The notes beneath the pieces were generated by a model. The model did no database searches. It had not been told where the DNA came from and saw only the letters and a list, made by a program, of their open reading frames with translations. 64,000 nucleotides of DNA, taken from assembly GCF_019880305.1 (NCBI RefSeq), contig NZ_CP082301.1:5146001-5210000 (forward strand), read 5' to 3'. The position numbers and the translations under genes were made by a program. The stretch is from Streptomyces decoyicus (GTDB lineage: Bacteria; Actinomycetota; Actinomycetes; Streptomycetales; Streptomycetaceae). How positions within the stretch are numbered: the first letter of the stretch is position 1; each line of letters opens with the position of its first letter. This document shows, one piece after another, positions 7,950 to 16,615 of this stretch.

Positions 7950-9019
7950 GCGGGCCCGGCAGCGGGCTGCGGGACGGGGTCGAGAACTCCCGGCTGGCGG
8001 AGAGACTGCGGGAGTTGCGGCGCCGTACGGGGCTGACCCTGGCCGCGCTCGCCGAGCGGACGCCGTACAGCAAGTCGTCCTGGGAGCGCTATCTCAACGC
8101 GAAGAAGCTGCCGCCGCGGGGCGCCGTCGAGGCGCTGTGCCGGCTGGCGGGGGAGCCGCCCGGTCAGCTCGTGGCGCTCTGGGAGCTGGCGGACGCGGCC
8201 TGGAGCGGACGCGGCCGGTCGGGCGGGGCACGGAGCGGGACGCGGAGTGGGGTGCGGAGCGGGGCCGGGGACCCGAGCGGGGGTACGGAGCGGGGCCGGG
8301 GCGTGGCGCAGCGCCGGAGCGTCGCGCCGGGCGAGGGAGCGGTCGGTGTCGCGGCCGGTGCGCGGCGGGAGGTGCCTGGCCCGCGGGCGAGCGTGGTTGA
8401 GGAGTCGGTGGCCCCGGCGGGCGGCGGCGATCGCGCGACCCCGGCACGGCCGCCGCAGCCCGCGCCGCAGCAGCAGCCGCCATCACAGGCGTCACAGCCT
8501 CCGCCACAGCCGTCGCCTCCGACACAGCCGTCGCGCCGGGTCGCGGCCGCTGGCGCCGGGGCCTGTGCCGGTGTGGTGGCGGTCGTCGCGGCGCTGGTTT
8601 TCGGGGCGGCGGAGGGGGCCGTCGGCAGCGGCCCGGTGGACGGTGCCGCGCCCCGGCCCTCCGAGGTGACCGGCTGCCGGGCGACGGCGTGCGACGGCAA
8701 GGACCCGGAGTCGATGTACTGCGAGCTCCCGGGGGCGGCCCGGACGCCCTGGGAGCGAACGGCCGCCCGTGGGCAGCGCGTTCAGATCCGTTACGGCACG
8801 GCGTGCGGCGCGGTCTGGGGCCGGCTCCGTGACGGCCGGGTCGGGGACCGCCTCGAAGTGTCGGTGCCGGGGGCGGAGCCGCGGTCCGTGCGGGTGGTGG
8901 ACCGCTTCGACGCCGAGGGGGATCTCGTCACGCCGATGGCGGCGGCCCGCGGGCCGGAGGGCATCCGCCTGTGCCTCTATCCGGCGGGCGGCGCGGCAGA
9001 GGAGTGTTTCTCACAGTAG
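7946..9019 (+). CDS. HTH-transmembrane-DUF2690 protein
   Basis: 357 residues from GTG 7946, overlapping the previous stop (GTGA). The N-terminal HTH carries PYSKSSWERYLNAKKLPP, near identical to the upstream paralogue. A long Arg/Gly then Pro/Gln-rich linker leads to one span at about 200-222. The outside domain from about 240 is DUF2690: CDGKDPESMYC followed by a beta-rich region with further cysteines (CGAVWGR). Members of this family occur in actinobacteria with an HTH at the front; function unknown. A role reading an extracellular signal is inference. Confidence 0.8.
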   Translation: MSGPGSGLRDGVENSRLAERLRELRRRTGLTLAALAERTPYSKSSWERYLNAKKLPPRGAVEALCRLAGEPPGQLVALWELADAAWSGRGRSGGARSGTRSGVRSGAGDPSGGTERGRGVAQRRSVAPGEGAVGVAAGARREVPGPRASVVEESVAPAGGGDRATPARPPQPAPQQQPPSQASQPPPQPSPPTQPSRRVAAAGAGACAGVVAVVAALVFGAAEGAVGSGPVDGAAPRPSEVTGCRATACDGKDPESMYCELPGAARTPWERTAARGQRVQIRYGTACGAVWGRLRDGRVGDRLEVSVPGAEPRSVRVVDRFDAEGDLVTPMAAARGPEGIRLCLYPAGGAAEECFSQ

Positions 9020-9266
9020 GCCCCGGAGGGAAGTGCGTGGGCTGTTCTTGTCAGGAAACGTACGGAAGTCGTACGGACTCCGGTCGAAATGCGACACTGT
9101 CGGGGCCACGGGGCGCGCGGGTGGGTGACGTATGCCCGCATCCCCGCATGCCCCCGTGGGCCCGTGAAGGGAACTGCCGTCCTGGCCGGGGGCGTTCCCG
9201 CGGGGAGCAAGGAGGGCGGGCCGGGGGAGCCGCCCTGTCGCACGTGCGGGGGGATAGGGGGAGGCA

Positions 9267-10445
9267 ATGCCTCGCTGGAAGGCGCTGCCGGAGGAACTCG
9301 ACCCGCAGGTCGCGGAGTTCACCGGTCAGCTGCGCAGGCTCGTGGACCGCAGCGGACTGAGTGTGGCCGCCGTCGCGGACAGTACGGGCTACAGCAAGAC
9401 GTCCTGGGAGCGCTATCTCAACGGCCGGCTGCTGCCACCGCTGCGCGCGGTGGTCGCGCTCGCCGAGACGACCGGCGCGCATCCCTCGCATCTCACCACG
9501 CTGTGGGAGCTTGCCGAGCGGGCCTGGAGCCGGGCCGAGATGCGGCAGGACGTCACCATGGAAGCGATACGGGTGGCGCAGGCGCGGGCCGCGCTCGGGG
9601 AGTTCGGGACGGAGCCGGCCGAGGACAAGCCGTCCGCGAAGGCCGCGAAGTCCCCTGCGAAGTCCGCGAAGTCCGCAAAAGCCATGAAGGGCGCGAAGGA
9701 CGCGAAGGGCGTCCAGGCCGCGGAGCCGCCCCGGACGGCGCAGTTGCCGCAGGTGCCGCGGGGCACCGAACTCCCGTCGAGCGCGGACTTTCCCCAATGG
9801 CCGGCGCTGGCGGAGCCGTCCCCGGTTCCGGCCGTGGCACCCGCCGCACCCGCCGCACCCGCCGCACCCGCCGCACCCGCCGCACCCGCCGCCCCCGTAC
9901 ACCGGCGTGCCCGCCGCGGCCGGCCGGTCATGTTCGTCGTCGGGGCGGTCGGCGCGGTGCTGGTGGGCGTCGCCGCCGTACTGCTGCTGAATCCGGCCGC
10001 CGGCCCGGAGAAGAAGGCGGCTGCCGCCTCCGCGGCCGCGCCGAGCGAGAAGCCGGTGCTGCCGGCCGGGGTGCACTGCACCGGGGCGGGCTGCGTGGGC
10101 AAGGACCCGGAGAAGATGGGCTGCGGCGGACCGCATGCCGTCACCCCGTCCCGCGGCGTGGCGGGCCGCGCGGTGATCGAGGTCCGCTACAGCAAGGTCT
10201 GCCATACGGCCTGGGCGCGGATCAGCCGTGCGGCACAGGGCGACCAGGCCACCATCAGCGCCGGCGGCCACAGCGCCACGGCGCAGGCCGAGCGGGACGG
10301 CGATGCCTACACCCCCATGGTCGAGGTGACCGGGGACCCGGCGAAGGTCGCGGCCTGCGAGACGACCGTGGCGGGGGTGAAGAGCTGCGCCCGTCCGGTT
10401 CCGGCCACGTCCACCGGCTCAGCCGGGGAAGCGCCGAGCGGGTGA
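9267..10445 (+). CDS. HTH-transmembrane-DUF2690 protein, third paralogue
   Basis: 392 residues from ATG 9267 with GGGGGAGG 4-5 nt upstream. HTH at about 15-75 (GYSKTSWERYLNGRLLPP), an Ala/Lys-rich linker, then repeated PAA units (9-bp DNA repeats at 9841-9894). One span at about 221-242 is followed by DUF2690 with CVGKDPEKMGC at about residue 275. It starts PRWKALPEELDPQ, matching SRWKGLPASLDHR of the first paralogue. It is separated from the previous gene by 247 bp in which only short repeats and no gene were seen. Confidence 0.8.
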   Translation: MPRWKALPEELDPQVAEFTGQLRRLVDRSGLSVAAVADSTGYSKTSWERYLNGRLLPPLRAVVALAETTGAHPSHLTTLWELAERAWSRAEMRQDVTMEAIRVAQARAALGEFGTEPAEDKPSAKAAKSPAKSAKSAKAMKGAKDAKGVQAAEPPRTAQLPQVPRGTELPSSADFPQWPALAEPSPVPAVAPAAPAAPAAPAAPAAPAAPVHRRARRGRPVMFVVGAVGAVLVGVAAVLLLNPAAGPEKKAAAASAAAPSEKPVLPAGVHCTGAGCVGKDPEKMGCGGPHAVTPSRGVAGRAVIEVRYSKVCHTAWARISRAAQGDQATISAGGHSATAQAERDGDAYTPMVEVTGDPAKVAACETTVAGVKSCARPVPATSTGSAGEAPSG

Positions 10446-10517
10446 GCGACCTGCCGCGCACGTTCCGGCTCGCCCAGCCCGCCGGGGACGACACCAAGTA
10501 GCCGACCCACCAAAACC

Positions 10518-10556
10518 GGGCCGGGCGCCCCGCACACTCTGCGGGGCGCCCGGCCC
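10518..10556 (+). terminator. Terminator of the HTH cluster (16-bp perfect stem)
   Basis: Perfect 16-bp stem (10518-10533 with 10541-10556), 7-nt loop, 72 bp after the stop. It marks the left limit of the lower-GC accessory segment that starts at about 10.7 kb. Confidence 0.88.
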
Positions 10557-10707
10557 GTCTCCTTCGTCGCCGTTGGACTGCCGACGCGGCGCGGCGCGTG
10601 GCCGCCGCTACGTAGCAAGCGACGGCGCTCATGCGGCGGGAGGCGTTCGGCTTCCCGAACTGGGCGGGCGTTCTCGTGTAAGCGGATCTCCGCCTCAGAG
10701 GAATCAC

Positions 10708-11319
10708 TCAATGAACGACCATCGGAGGATCGAGTGGCGCAATTTCCCGATTGAAGAACTCTGTGAAATCTTCCCCTTGGCCGTAAAGCGCATCGAAGCC
10801 GGCGGAAGTTTCATCAATCGCCACTGGATCCACGATCCGATTGGCTCCCGCCGCGTTCCCATCGTCGTCGTAAACCACCTCATACATGACCTCGTCGCCA
10901 AGGATCACGACTTCTGGCACAAGGTGATCGACTTCGATATCTGAGATATTGCGGGCATCCATCACTCGAATATTATCGCCCAGTTCTACCCGTAGGCGAA
11001 GTACGAACAATTCCCACTGTACGTACGGTGCAACAGGGAACTCCACTACACGAAGCCGACGCTCCAGAATCCCGAGATCAGCAGCCTTCTGGAACTGACC
11101 AGCGTAGACTTCACGCTTCTCCTCAATCAAGGAGAGCGCTCTATTCCACTCGCCGGCAGCAAAGGCTTCCCAGCTGGGAAACCCTCGCTCCTTGAAATTC
11201 TGCCCACGCTCAAGCTTCTTCAAGAAGCGGATGCCGCTCTCATGATGGCGACGAAAGTCCCTGTGGTAGCTTGGCCGATCCAAATGCTCTGAGGTAGTTC
11301 GCTGGAACGCCTCAAACAC
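10708..11319 (-). CDS. DUF6879 family protein
   Basis: 203 residues from a GTG that overlaps the upstream stop by 8 bp. The conserved core RLRVVEFPVAPYVQWEL resembles the DUF6879 signature (an Arg-x-Arg-hydrophobic-x3-Pro-x2-aromatic pattern), followed by an acidic strand EVMYEVVYDDDGN. DUF6879 proteins are common in Streptomyces beside HTH/DUF397 genes, with unknown function. Base composition is close to 50% GC in parts, far below the neighbours, suggesting transfer. Family call is from memory. Confidence 0.65.
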   Translation of the reverse strand: MFEAFQRTTSEHLDRPSYHRDFRRHHESGIRFLKKLERGQNFKERGFPSWEAFAAGEWNRALSLIEEKREVYAGQFQKAADLGILERRLRVVEFPVAPYVQWELFVLRLRVELGDNIRVMDARNISDIEVDHLVPEVVILGDEVMYEVVYDDDGNAAGANRIVDPVAIDETSAGFDALYGQGEDFTEFFNREIAPLDPPMVVH

Positions 11320-11653
11320 TTGGGATATCCGGCTTCGCCGCGACCATCATGCTCCTCGGGATGACCACGAGTCGTTCGTCGTCGCCTACCGATACACCTG
11401 CCGGAAGATTTTTTCCGAGCGAGCCTGTCAGATCTCTGCCGATGATGGCGACATCCCCATTTTCTAGCTCCCAGATGTCGGGGCAGTCGGGATTATCTGT
11501 GGTATGCCCTAACTCCTGCGGGGATTTCCCCAGCCGCCTTTTAAACCGCGTTGTAGGGTCAGCTTCCCAAGGTCTGGCCACAACCACTCCTGTCCTTCGG
11601 ACGTTCCAGGGCGTATCGAGCTTAACGCCTGAAGCTTGAGGCAGCCAGAGCAA
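11312..11653 (-). CDS. Small partner protein of the DUF6879 gene
   Basis: 113 residues from TTG 11653; the start is uncertain because no good ribosome site is visible. The C-terminal half is the recognisable part: ELENGDVAIIGRDLTGSL and DDERLVVIPRSMM. Similar short proteins often sit directly before DUF6879 genes. Function unknown. It contains an in-frame TTA leucine codon (complement of 11510-11512), so translation may need bldA tRNA. The 8-bp overlap with the next gene implies coupled translation. Confidence 0.6.
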   Translation of the reverse strand: MLWLPQASGVKLDTPWNVRRTGVVVARPWEADPTTRFKRRLGKSPQELGHTTDNPDCPDIWELENGDVAIIGRDLTGSLGKNLPAGVSVGDDERLVVIPRSMMVAAKPDIPSV

Positions 11654-11847
11654 ACACTGATGCTACGCAGGAAAAATGGACGATGGCATATGCCAGGGGA
11701 AAATCCCATCGAGGGTCGCTTGTCTGTTCAGTTTGGTGGTGCAACGATGCTGACCTTGAGTTGCCGCACGGTCCTCACGGCCTCGATGGTCTACCTTATG
11801 GAGTAATAGTAAAAATTTAGAGCAGTAGCATTCAACTGGGGGGAGCT

Positions 11848-12261
11848 ATGGATCCAGAATTAACATCGCTCACACAGGCCGCTGGAACCACCTTGGTCAC
11901 TCTGATGGCAACTGAGGCCTGGCAGCACACACGCGATGGATTAACTCGCCTGTGGCAGCGTCTGCAGCCTGACCGGGCGCAAATTGTTTCCGATGAATTG
12001 GACGCAAGTCGCGAAGAAGCGCTGCGCGCCCACTCGGCAGCTGACCAAGAGATGCTGAGTGAATTGTCCTTGCAATGGCAGGGATATCTCCGCCGGCTGT
12101 TGCTCGCCCAGCCAGAGGCCGTAGAGGAGCTTCGCAGGTTGCTTGACGAGGTCGGTTCGGAAGCCGCTACGCATGCTTCACGGATCACTCAGCACGGAAC
12201 TGCATCCGGGCGAGCACGGGTCTACCAAGCCGGCCGAGACGTGCACATCAATGAACGATGA
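11848..12261 (+). CDS. Small helical protein with C-terminal signalling motif (candidate HeLo-like/Bell effector)
   Basis: 137 residues from ATG 11848 with GGGGGGAG at good spacing. Residues 3-24 form a hydrophobic/amphipathic helix (LTSLTQAAGTTLVTLMATEA); the rest to about 110 is predicted all-helical. The C-terminus (123-137) is a short motif, RVYQAGRDVHINE, that recurs at the N-terminus of the next protein. Known family layout: bacterial Bell/HeLo-like membrane-killing domains end in an amyloid motif matched by the adjacent NLR. That identity is inference here. Two TTA codons (codons 5 and 32). It overlaps the NLR gene by 4 bp (ATGA). Confidence 0.72.
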   Translation: MDPELTSLTQAAGTTLVTLMATEAWQHTRDGLTRLWQRLQPDRAQIVSDELDASREEALRAHSAADQEMLSELSLQWQGYLRRLLLAQPEAVEELRRLLDEVGSEAATHASRITQHGTASGRARVYQAGRDVHINER

Positions 12262-14405
12262 GAGGTCCGATGGACGGCCATGCCGAAGATGCCGGTCGCG
12301 TCTACCAATCATCGCGTGACCAACACATCAGCGAGTACCACTATCACGGCAGCGATGACCCTGGCTTGACCGGCCCGGACTCAGTTCGACGCCCGGCGGT
12401 GGGCCGAGCACCCGTGGTTCTGCGCGACCGCGCCGAAGTGCTCGATCGCTTACGGGCGAGTGTCGCGGAAGCGGAAGGAGGTGGCGGTCAGGCCTTCGTT
12501 CTTCACGGCATGGGAGGCTGCGGCAAGACCGCTGTCGCGCACGCCTTCTTTCAATTCGCTACGGAGGTCGGCGGTCGTGTTGGTCTGTGGGTGAACGCCT
12601 CCGACCGTGCGAGCCTGCGCTCCGGCATGCTCGCCGTTGCCGCTGACCGTGGTGCCACAGATGGCGAGCTATTGGCTGCTCGCAACGGCCTGCGTCCTGG
12701 AGCCGACCTCGTGTGGGAACACCTCGACCGATCCGCTGAGCCGTGGCTGCTGGTACTGGACAACGCAGATGATCCCGAGATTTTGGGGGATGGAAGCTGG
12801 CTGCGTACCAGTCCTGGCGGCATCGTGGTGGTCACGACACGTCGTGCGGCTGCTCGCTGGTGGCCAGGAGCGGAGTTGCAGCATATCGGGGTACTACCGC
12901 GGGAAGACGCTGCACGAGTGCTATGCGACCTGGCGCCGCAGAGCGGCACGTTGAAGCAGGCTTCGACAATCGCAGACAGACTCGGTCGACTGCCGCTCGC
13001 GCTGACGCTGGCCGGGGGCTTCCTGTCCCACCAAGTCCTCGACCCCTGGACGATGGACGCCTATGGCCGGCACCTCGACGAGGAAGGAGAGCGTGTCGAG
13101 CTCATCGACCAAGGAGCTGAACTCTTGTCGGATGTAGATCCACGTCACCTGGTAGGGCGTACTTGGCAACTCACGCTCGACGCATTCGAAGCACGCGGTC
13201 TACCCGAGGCAGTGACACTGCTTCGCCTGCTTGCCCGTTTCGCTTCGGAGCCACTGCCACTGACCCTGCTGAATCGCCCTGAAATCAGGGGTGTCCTCCC
13301 TCGGGCTCGCACTGAAACGGCACTGCGAGCGTTGGTCGACCAATCGCTTACTGAACTGGTCAACGTTGGCGTGCGGTGTGTTCAAAGCCACGGTGTACTG
13401 CTCGATAGCGTCGCTTCCGCCACGCCATCGGACTCGCTTGCCAATCTCAACTCGACAGCTTGCCGGCTGCTGGACGCCGCGATTCCCCAACTCCCTGATG
13501 CCGGCCCGGAAGAGCCACAGCTGCGGCTACTCAGCCCCCACGTCATCGCCTTGTTGCAGCGTGCTGCGACTTCCGCAGCAATGGCCGATTTGGTGGGTAT
13601 CGCGACTCGCTTGGCCACTGCCCTGCACCGTACAGGGGACTACCTGTCCGCCTGGGAGACTGCCCATAGCGCGGTATCGCTTTCGGAGCACACGCTCGGT
13701 TCGGAGCACCGCTTGGTTTTGGCTGCGCGTTCCAGGTCTGGCCGAGCACTGTTCCGGCTGGGAAAGTATTCGGAGGCCGAGCCGCTGCTGCGCCAGGTCC
13801 GAAGCGATCAGGAGCGGCTGTTCGGAGCCTACGACCCGGACACTCTGGACAGTAGCCACGGACTTCAACTAGTGCTTGGAAACCGTGGAAAGAAAGCGGA
13901 AGCTCTGTCCCTGCTCCATGCCACGATCGCAGGCCGGCAGTCGGCACTCGGGCCTGCACATCCATTGACGCTGCGTTCCCAGGCCAGTCTGCTGACGATG
14001 CTGTCGACGGCCGAACTCGAAAGGGAAGACAACTCCGCATTGCTTTCCTTGCCGTCGGAATGTGAGCGGCACCTCGGCCCGGAGCACACAGTCACGCTGG
14101 GAGCAAGACACAACCATGCCTGGGCGCTTTACGTACTCGGGCACTTCGGCGAGGCCAATGAGGAGATTCGGCTGGTCGCGGACACGTATGAACGTCGATT
14201 TGGGTCCGATTACCCCATCGCGCTTTCGGCGCAACAGCTATACGCTCGAATTCAAGATGGCCTCGGACACTTCGAGGCAGCAGTAGGCCTTATGAATGAC
14301 GTCGTGGAAAGGCGGACCAACAGCCTCGGAGCTGACCATCCTTTTACAGTTGCCAGCAGGAAGGTGCTGGCTGAGCTCAAGGAGAATCGGCGAACTGCGC
14401 CCTGA
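12258..14405 (+). CDS. NB-ARC/TPR NLR-like STAND ATPase with N-terminal signalling motif
   Basis: 715 residues. Residues 13-26 (GRVYQSSRDQHISE) match the C-terminal motif of the upstream protein at 9 of 14 positions. A STAND NTPase follows: Walker A GMGGCGKT (84-91), Walker B LLVLDNADD (164-172), sensor GGIVVVTTRR (187-196) and a GLPL-like RLPLAL (244-249). The C-terminal half (about 430-715) is TPR-like helical repeats with recurring LG-x-EH/DHP-x-T units, the FxAT-type arrangement common in actinobacteria. Known logic: ligand on the repeats triggers NTP-dependent oligomerisation, which templates the effector motif. ATG 12270 is an alternative start. One TTA codon (12450-12452). Confidence 0.85.
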   Translation: MRGPMDGHAEDAGRVYQSSRDQHISEYHYHGSDDPGLTGPDSVRRPAVGRAPVVLRDRAEVLDRLRASVAEAEGGGGQAFVLHGMGGCGKTAVAHAFFQFATEVGGRVGLWVNASDRASLRSGMLAVAADRGATDGELLAARNGLRPGADLVWEHLDRSAEPWLLVLDNADDPEILGDGSWLRTSPGGIVVVTTRRAAARWWPGAELQHIGVLPREDAARVLCDLAPQSGTLKQASTIADRLGRLPLALTLAGGFLSHQVLDPWTMDAYGRHLDEEGERVELIDQGAELLSDVDPRHLVGRTWQLTLDAFEARGLPEAVTLLRLLARFASEPLPLTLLNRPEIRGVLPRARTETALRALVDQSLTELVNVGVRCVQSHGVLLDSVASATPSDSLANLNSTACRLLDAAIPQLPDAGPEEPQLRLLSPHVIALLQRAATSAAMADLVGIATRLATALHRTGDYLSAWETAHSAVSLSEHTLGSEHRLVLAARSRSGRALFRLGKYSEAEPLLRQVRSDQERLFGAYDPDTLDSSHGLQLVLGNRGKKAEALSLLHATIAGRQSALGPAHPLTLRSQASLLTMLSTAELEREDNSALLSLPSECERHLGPEHTVTLGARHNHAWALYVLGHFGEANEEIRLVADTYERRFGSDYPIALSAQQLYARIQDGLGHFEAAVGLMNDVVERRTNSLGADHPFTVASRKVLAELKENRRTAP

Positions 14406-14410
14406 TTCAT

Positions 14411-14439
14411 ATCGGCGGCTCCTACGGGATGCCGCCGAT
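14411..14439 (+). terminator. Hairpin after the NLR gene
   Basis: Perfect 9-bp stem (14411-14419 with 14431-14439), 11-nt loop, 5 bp after the stop. There is no T-run. Confidence 0.65.
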
Positions 14440-14922
14440 GAGGCAGGGGCGATTGGCGCAGCGGGTGGGCGTGGGTCGCCTCGTCAGGGCGTAGCGGTCG
14501 TCGGAGGCGACGACCAGCAGGCGGCCGGCCCCCGGTTGGGCGAGGCCGAGGCCGGTGGAAAGGGCGTCGAACGGCGGTGGGCGTCAAGCCCTGGCGCGGG
14601 GCGCCGACGGGCCGGGCGCCGGGCCCGCTGCCTGCCCGGGCCTCCTCCCGGAGGTTGTCCGAAAGACAGGGGGCATGCCCGCCGCGATCCCGGGCAGGCG
14701 ACGGATATCCCCCCACGGGTGTGGCACAACTCGGCGGCCGCCCGTATCCCCCCTCCTTGAGCGGGTGGCCGCCGCCTCCGCCTGCGGGAACCGCGCGGAG
14801 CGCCTGCCACACCATGGGATGCGCGCACGGACGGCCGTACGGATGCCCCGGGGCAACCCGGTGAGGTGTCCCACACCGGGCCGTCGCCTGGGCCGGGCGG
14901 GGGTCCGATAGCCTGACGGCCG
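14440..14922. other. Intergenic stretch, no gene supported
   Basis: About 480 bp of GC-rich sequence between the NLR gene and the mdh promoter. Open frames exist on both strands, but none shows a start with a ribosome site, family motifs or normal composition. It marks the return from the lower-GC accessory segment to core sequence. No tRNA or att-like direct repeat was found. Confidence 0.5.
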
Positions 14923-14944
14923 GGTCTCTCGATACCAAGAGACC
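14923..14944. promoter_or_regulatory. Dyad upstream of mdh
   Basis: GGTCTCT and AGAGACC (7-bp perfect arms, 8-nt centre) lie about 85 bp before the mdh start. The core resembles a TCTTGATATCAAGA-type palindrome with two mismatches, so it could be an operator or a leader hairpin. The regulator is unknown. Confidence 0.4.
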
Positions 14945-15027
14945 TCGCTAGCTGGGCAGGGACACCCACCGCCACCCATGGTGGTCCAGGGGCTTGCCCC
15001 CGGAATAACACCGCGCAGGAGATCGCC

Positions 15028-16020
15028 ATGACCCGCACTCCCGTCAATGTCACCGTCACCGGCGCCGCCGGCCAGATCGGTTACGCACTCCTCTTCCGCA
15101 TCGCTTCCGGTCATCTGCTCGGCGCGGACGTGCCGGTCAAGCTGCGCCTCCTGGAGATCCCACAGGGTCTGAAGGCCGCCGAGGGCACCGCCATGGAGCT
15201 GGACGACTGCGCCTTCCCGCTGCTTCAGGGCATCGACATCTCGGACGACCCGAACGTGGCCTTCGACGGTGCGAACGTGGCGCTGCTCGTCGGCGCCCGC
15301 CCCCGTACGAAGGGCATGGAGCGCGGCGACCTCCTGGAGGCCAACGGCGGCATCTTCAAGCCGCAGGGCAAGGCCATCAACGACCACGCCGCGGACGACA
15401 TCAAGGTCCTGGTCGTCGGCAACCCGGCCAACACCAACGCCCTGATCGCCCAGGCCGCCGCGCCGGACGTACCGGCCGAGCGCTTCACCGCGATGACCCG
15501 TCTGGACCACAACCGCGCGCTGTCGCAGCTCTCGAAGAAGACCGGCACCCCGGTCTCCGAGCTCCGCAAGCTGACGATCTGGGGCAACCACTCCGCCACC
15601 CAGTACCCCGACATCTTCCACGCCGAGGTCGCCGGCAAGAACGCCGCCGAGGTCGTAGGCGACCAGAAGTGGCTGGCCGAGGACTTCATCCCGACCGTCG
15701 CCAAGCGCGGTGCGGCGATCATCGAGGCCCGTGGCGCGTCCTCCGCCGCCTCCGCCGCGAATGCCGCCATCGACCACGTCCACACCTGGGTCAACGGCAC
15801 CGCCGCCGGCGACTGGACCTCGATGGGTATCCCCTCGGACGGCTCGTACGGCGTCCCGGAGGGCCTGATCTCCTCCTTCCCCGTCACCACCAAGGACGGC
15901 AAGTACGAGATCGTCCAGGGCCTGGAGATCAACGACTTCTCCCGCGAGCGCATCGACGCGTCCGTGCAGGAGCTGGCGGAAGAGCGCGAGGCCGTCCGCG
16001 GTCTCGGCCTCCTCGGCTGA
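15028..16020 (+). CDS. mdh: Malate dehydrogenase
   Basis: 330 residues. It oxidises malate to oxaloacetate with NAD in the TCA cycle. The NAD-binding VTVTGAAGQIGYALLF, the catalytic Arg segment GARPRTKGMERGDLL, the VVGNPANTNALI strand, the active-site MTRLDHNRA and the catalytic His of IWGNHSATQYPD all match the cytosolic-type actinobacterial enzyme. ATG 15028 has AGGAG 6-7 nt upstream. It is monocistronic, with its own terminator. Confidence 0.97.
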   Translation: MTRTPVNVTVTGAAGQIGYALLFRIASGHLLGADVPVKLRLLEIPQGLKAAEGTAMELDDCAFPLLQGIDISDDPNVAFDGANVALLVGARPRTKGMERGDLLEANGGIFKPQGKAINDHAADDIKVLVVGNPANTNALIAQAAAPDVPAERFTAMTRLDHNRALSQLSKKTGTPVSELRKLTIWGNHSATQYPDIFHAEVAGKNAAEVVGDQKWLAEDFIPTVAKRGAAIIEARGASSAASAANAAIDHVHTWVNGTAAGDWTSMGIPSDGSYGVPEGLISSFPVTTKDGKYEIVQGLEINDFSRERIDASVQELAEEREAVRGLGLLG

Positions 16021-16064
16021 CACACCGCCGCGGCCGTCCCGTCCGGGCGGCACCGCAGCACCAC

Positions 16065-16102
16065 CCGAGCCCGCACGGTCCGCAACGGCCGTGCGGGCTC
16101 GG
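16065..16102 (+). terminator. mdh terminator (14-bp perfect stem)
   Basis: Perfect 14-bp stem (16065-16078 with 16089-16102), 10-nt loop. It abuts the stop of the convergent gene at 16103, so it probably serves both. Confidence 0.88.
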
Positions 16103-16471
16103 TCATGTCGGCTGGGCCCGTAGTTCCCTCTCGTCGGCCTCTCGGTCATCGTCCGCCGCCACGGGCAGGCGCGCGCCCCGGCTGTCTGCGACGCGCAGCA
16201 CATTGCCGAAGGCCTGCGCGGTCGCCCGCAGCGCCAGCCGCAGCGCATGTTCCCCGGCCTTGCGGTCGTCCAGTACGGCCACCGCGCCCTTGAGGACATC
16301 GGCACCGTCACACAGTTGCTCCGCCTCGATCTCATCGGCCAGCCGCGACAGCACGCTCCCCGCTCCGTCCGCCGACAAGAAGCACGGTTTCCCGCCCTCG
16401 CTCTCCCACGGCAGCAGGCGCAGCCCCGGCATGTGCGCGGGGACGGCATCCCGGTCGTAACTCATGCTCAA
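16103..16471 (-). CDS. Conserved small protein divergent from the WhiJ-type gene
   Basis: 122 residues; the second Met (residue 3) is an equally good start. Acidic and soluble, with the recognisable segment LRLLPWESEGGKPCFLS and a helical middle. Small proteins like this often lie divergently beside WhiJ/DUF397 modules, so it is probably the third member of that module. No catalytic motif is visible and the function is unknown. Confidence 0.6.
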   Translation of the reverse strand: MSMSYDRDAVPAHMPGLRLLPWESEGGKPCFLSADGAGSVLSRLADEIEAEQLCDGADVLKGAVAVLDDRKAGEHALRLALRATAQAFGNVLRVADSRGARLPVAADDDREADERELRAQPT

Positions 16472-16544
16472 TGACTCCCAGAAGTTGGTTGCGGAGGAAG
16501 GCGGCGCAGTCGGCCGAACGACCCGTTACGTTGGGTGTGTTCAG

Positions 16545-16573
16545 CGTTGCGCCCCGTAGTGCGGGTCGCAACG
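16545..16573. promoter_or_regulatory. Inverted repeat in the divergent WhiJ promoter
   Basis: CGTTGCG (16545-16551) and CGCAACG (16567-16573) form a 7-bp dyad about 43 bp before the HTH gene, where it could be the operator of that HTH protein. Confidence 0.45.
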
Positions 16574-16615
16574 TCTGACGCGTGACACTCGCCATCTGGC
16601 ACCAAGGGGGATGCG

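Noticed and set aside
10557..10707. tRNA or attachment site at the island's left edge
   Set aside because: No cloverleaf or flanking direct repeat matching the right edge could be found by eye.
14440..14922. Possible small genes between the NLR gene and mdh
   Set aside because: Several overlapping frames on both strands are open only because of high GC; none has start signals or motifs.
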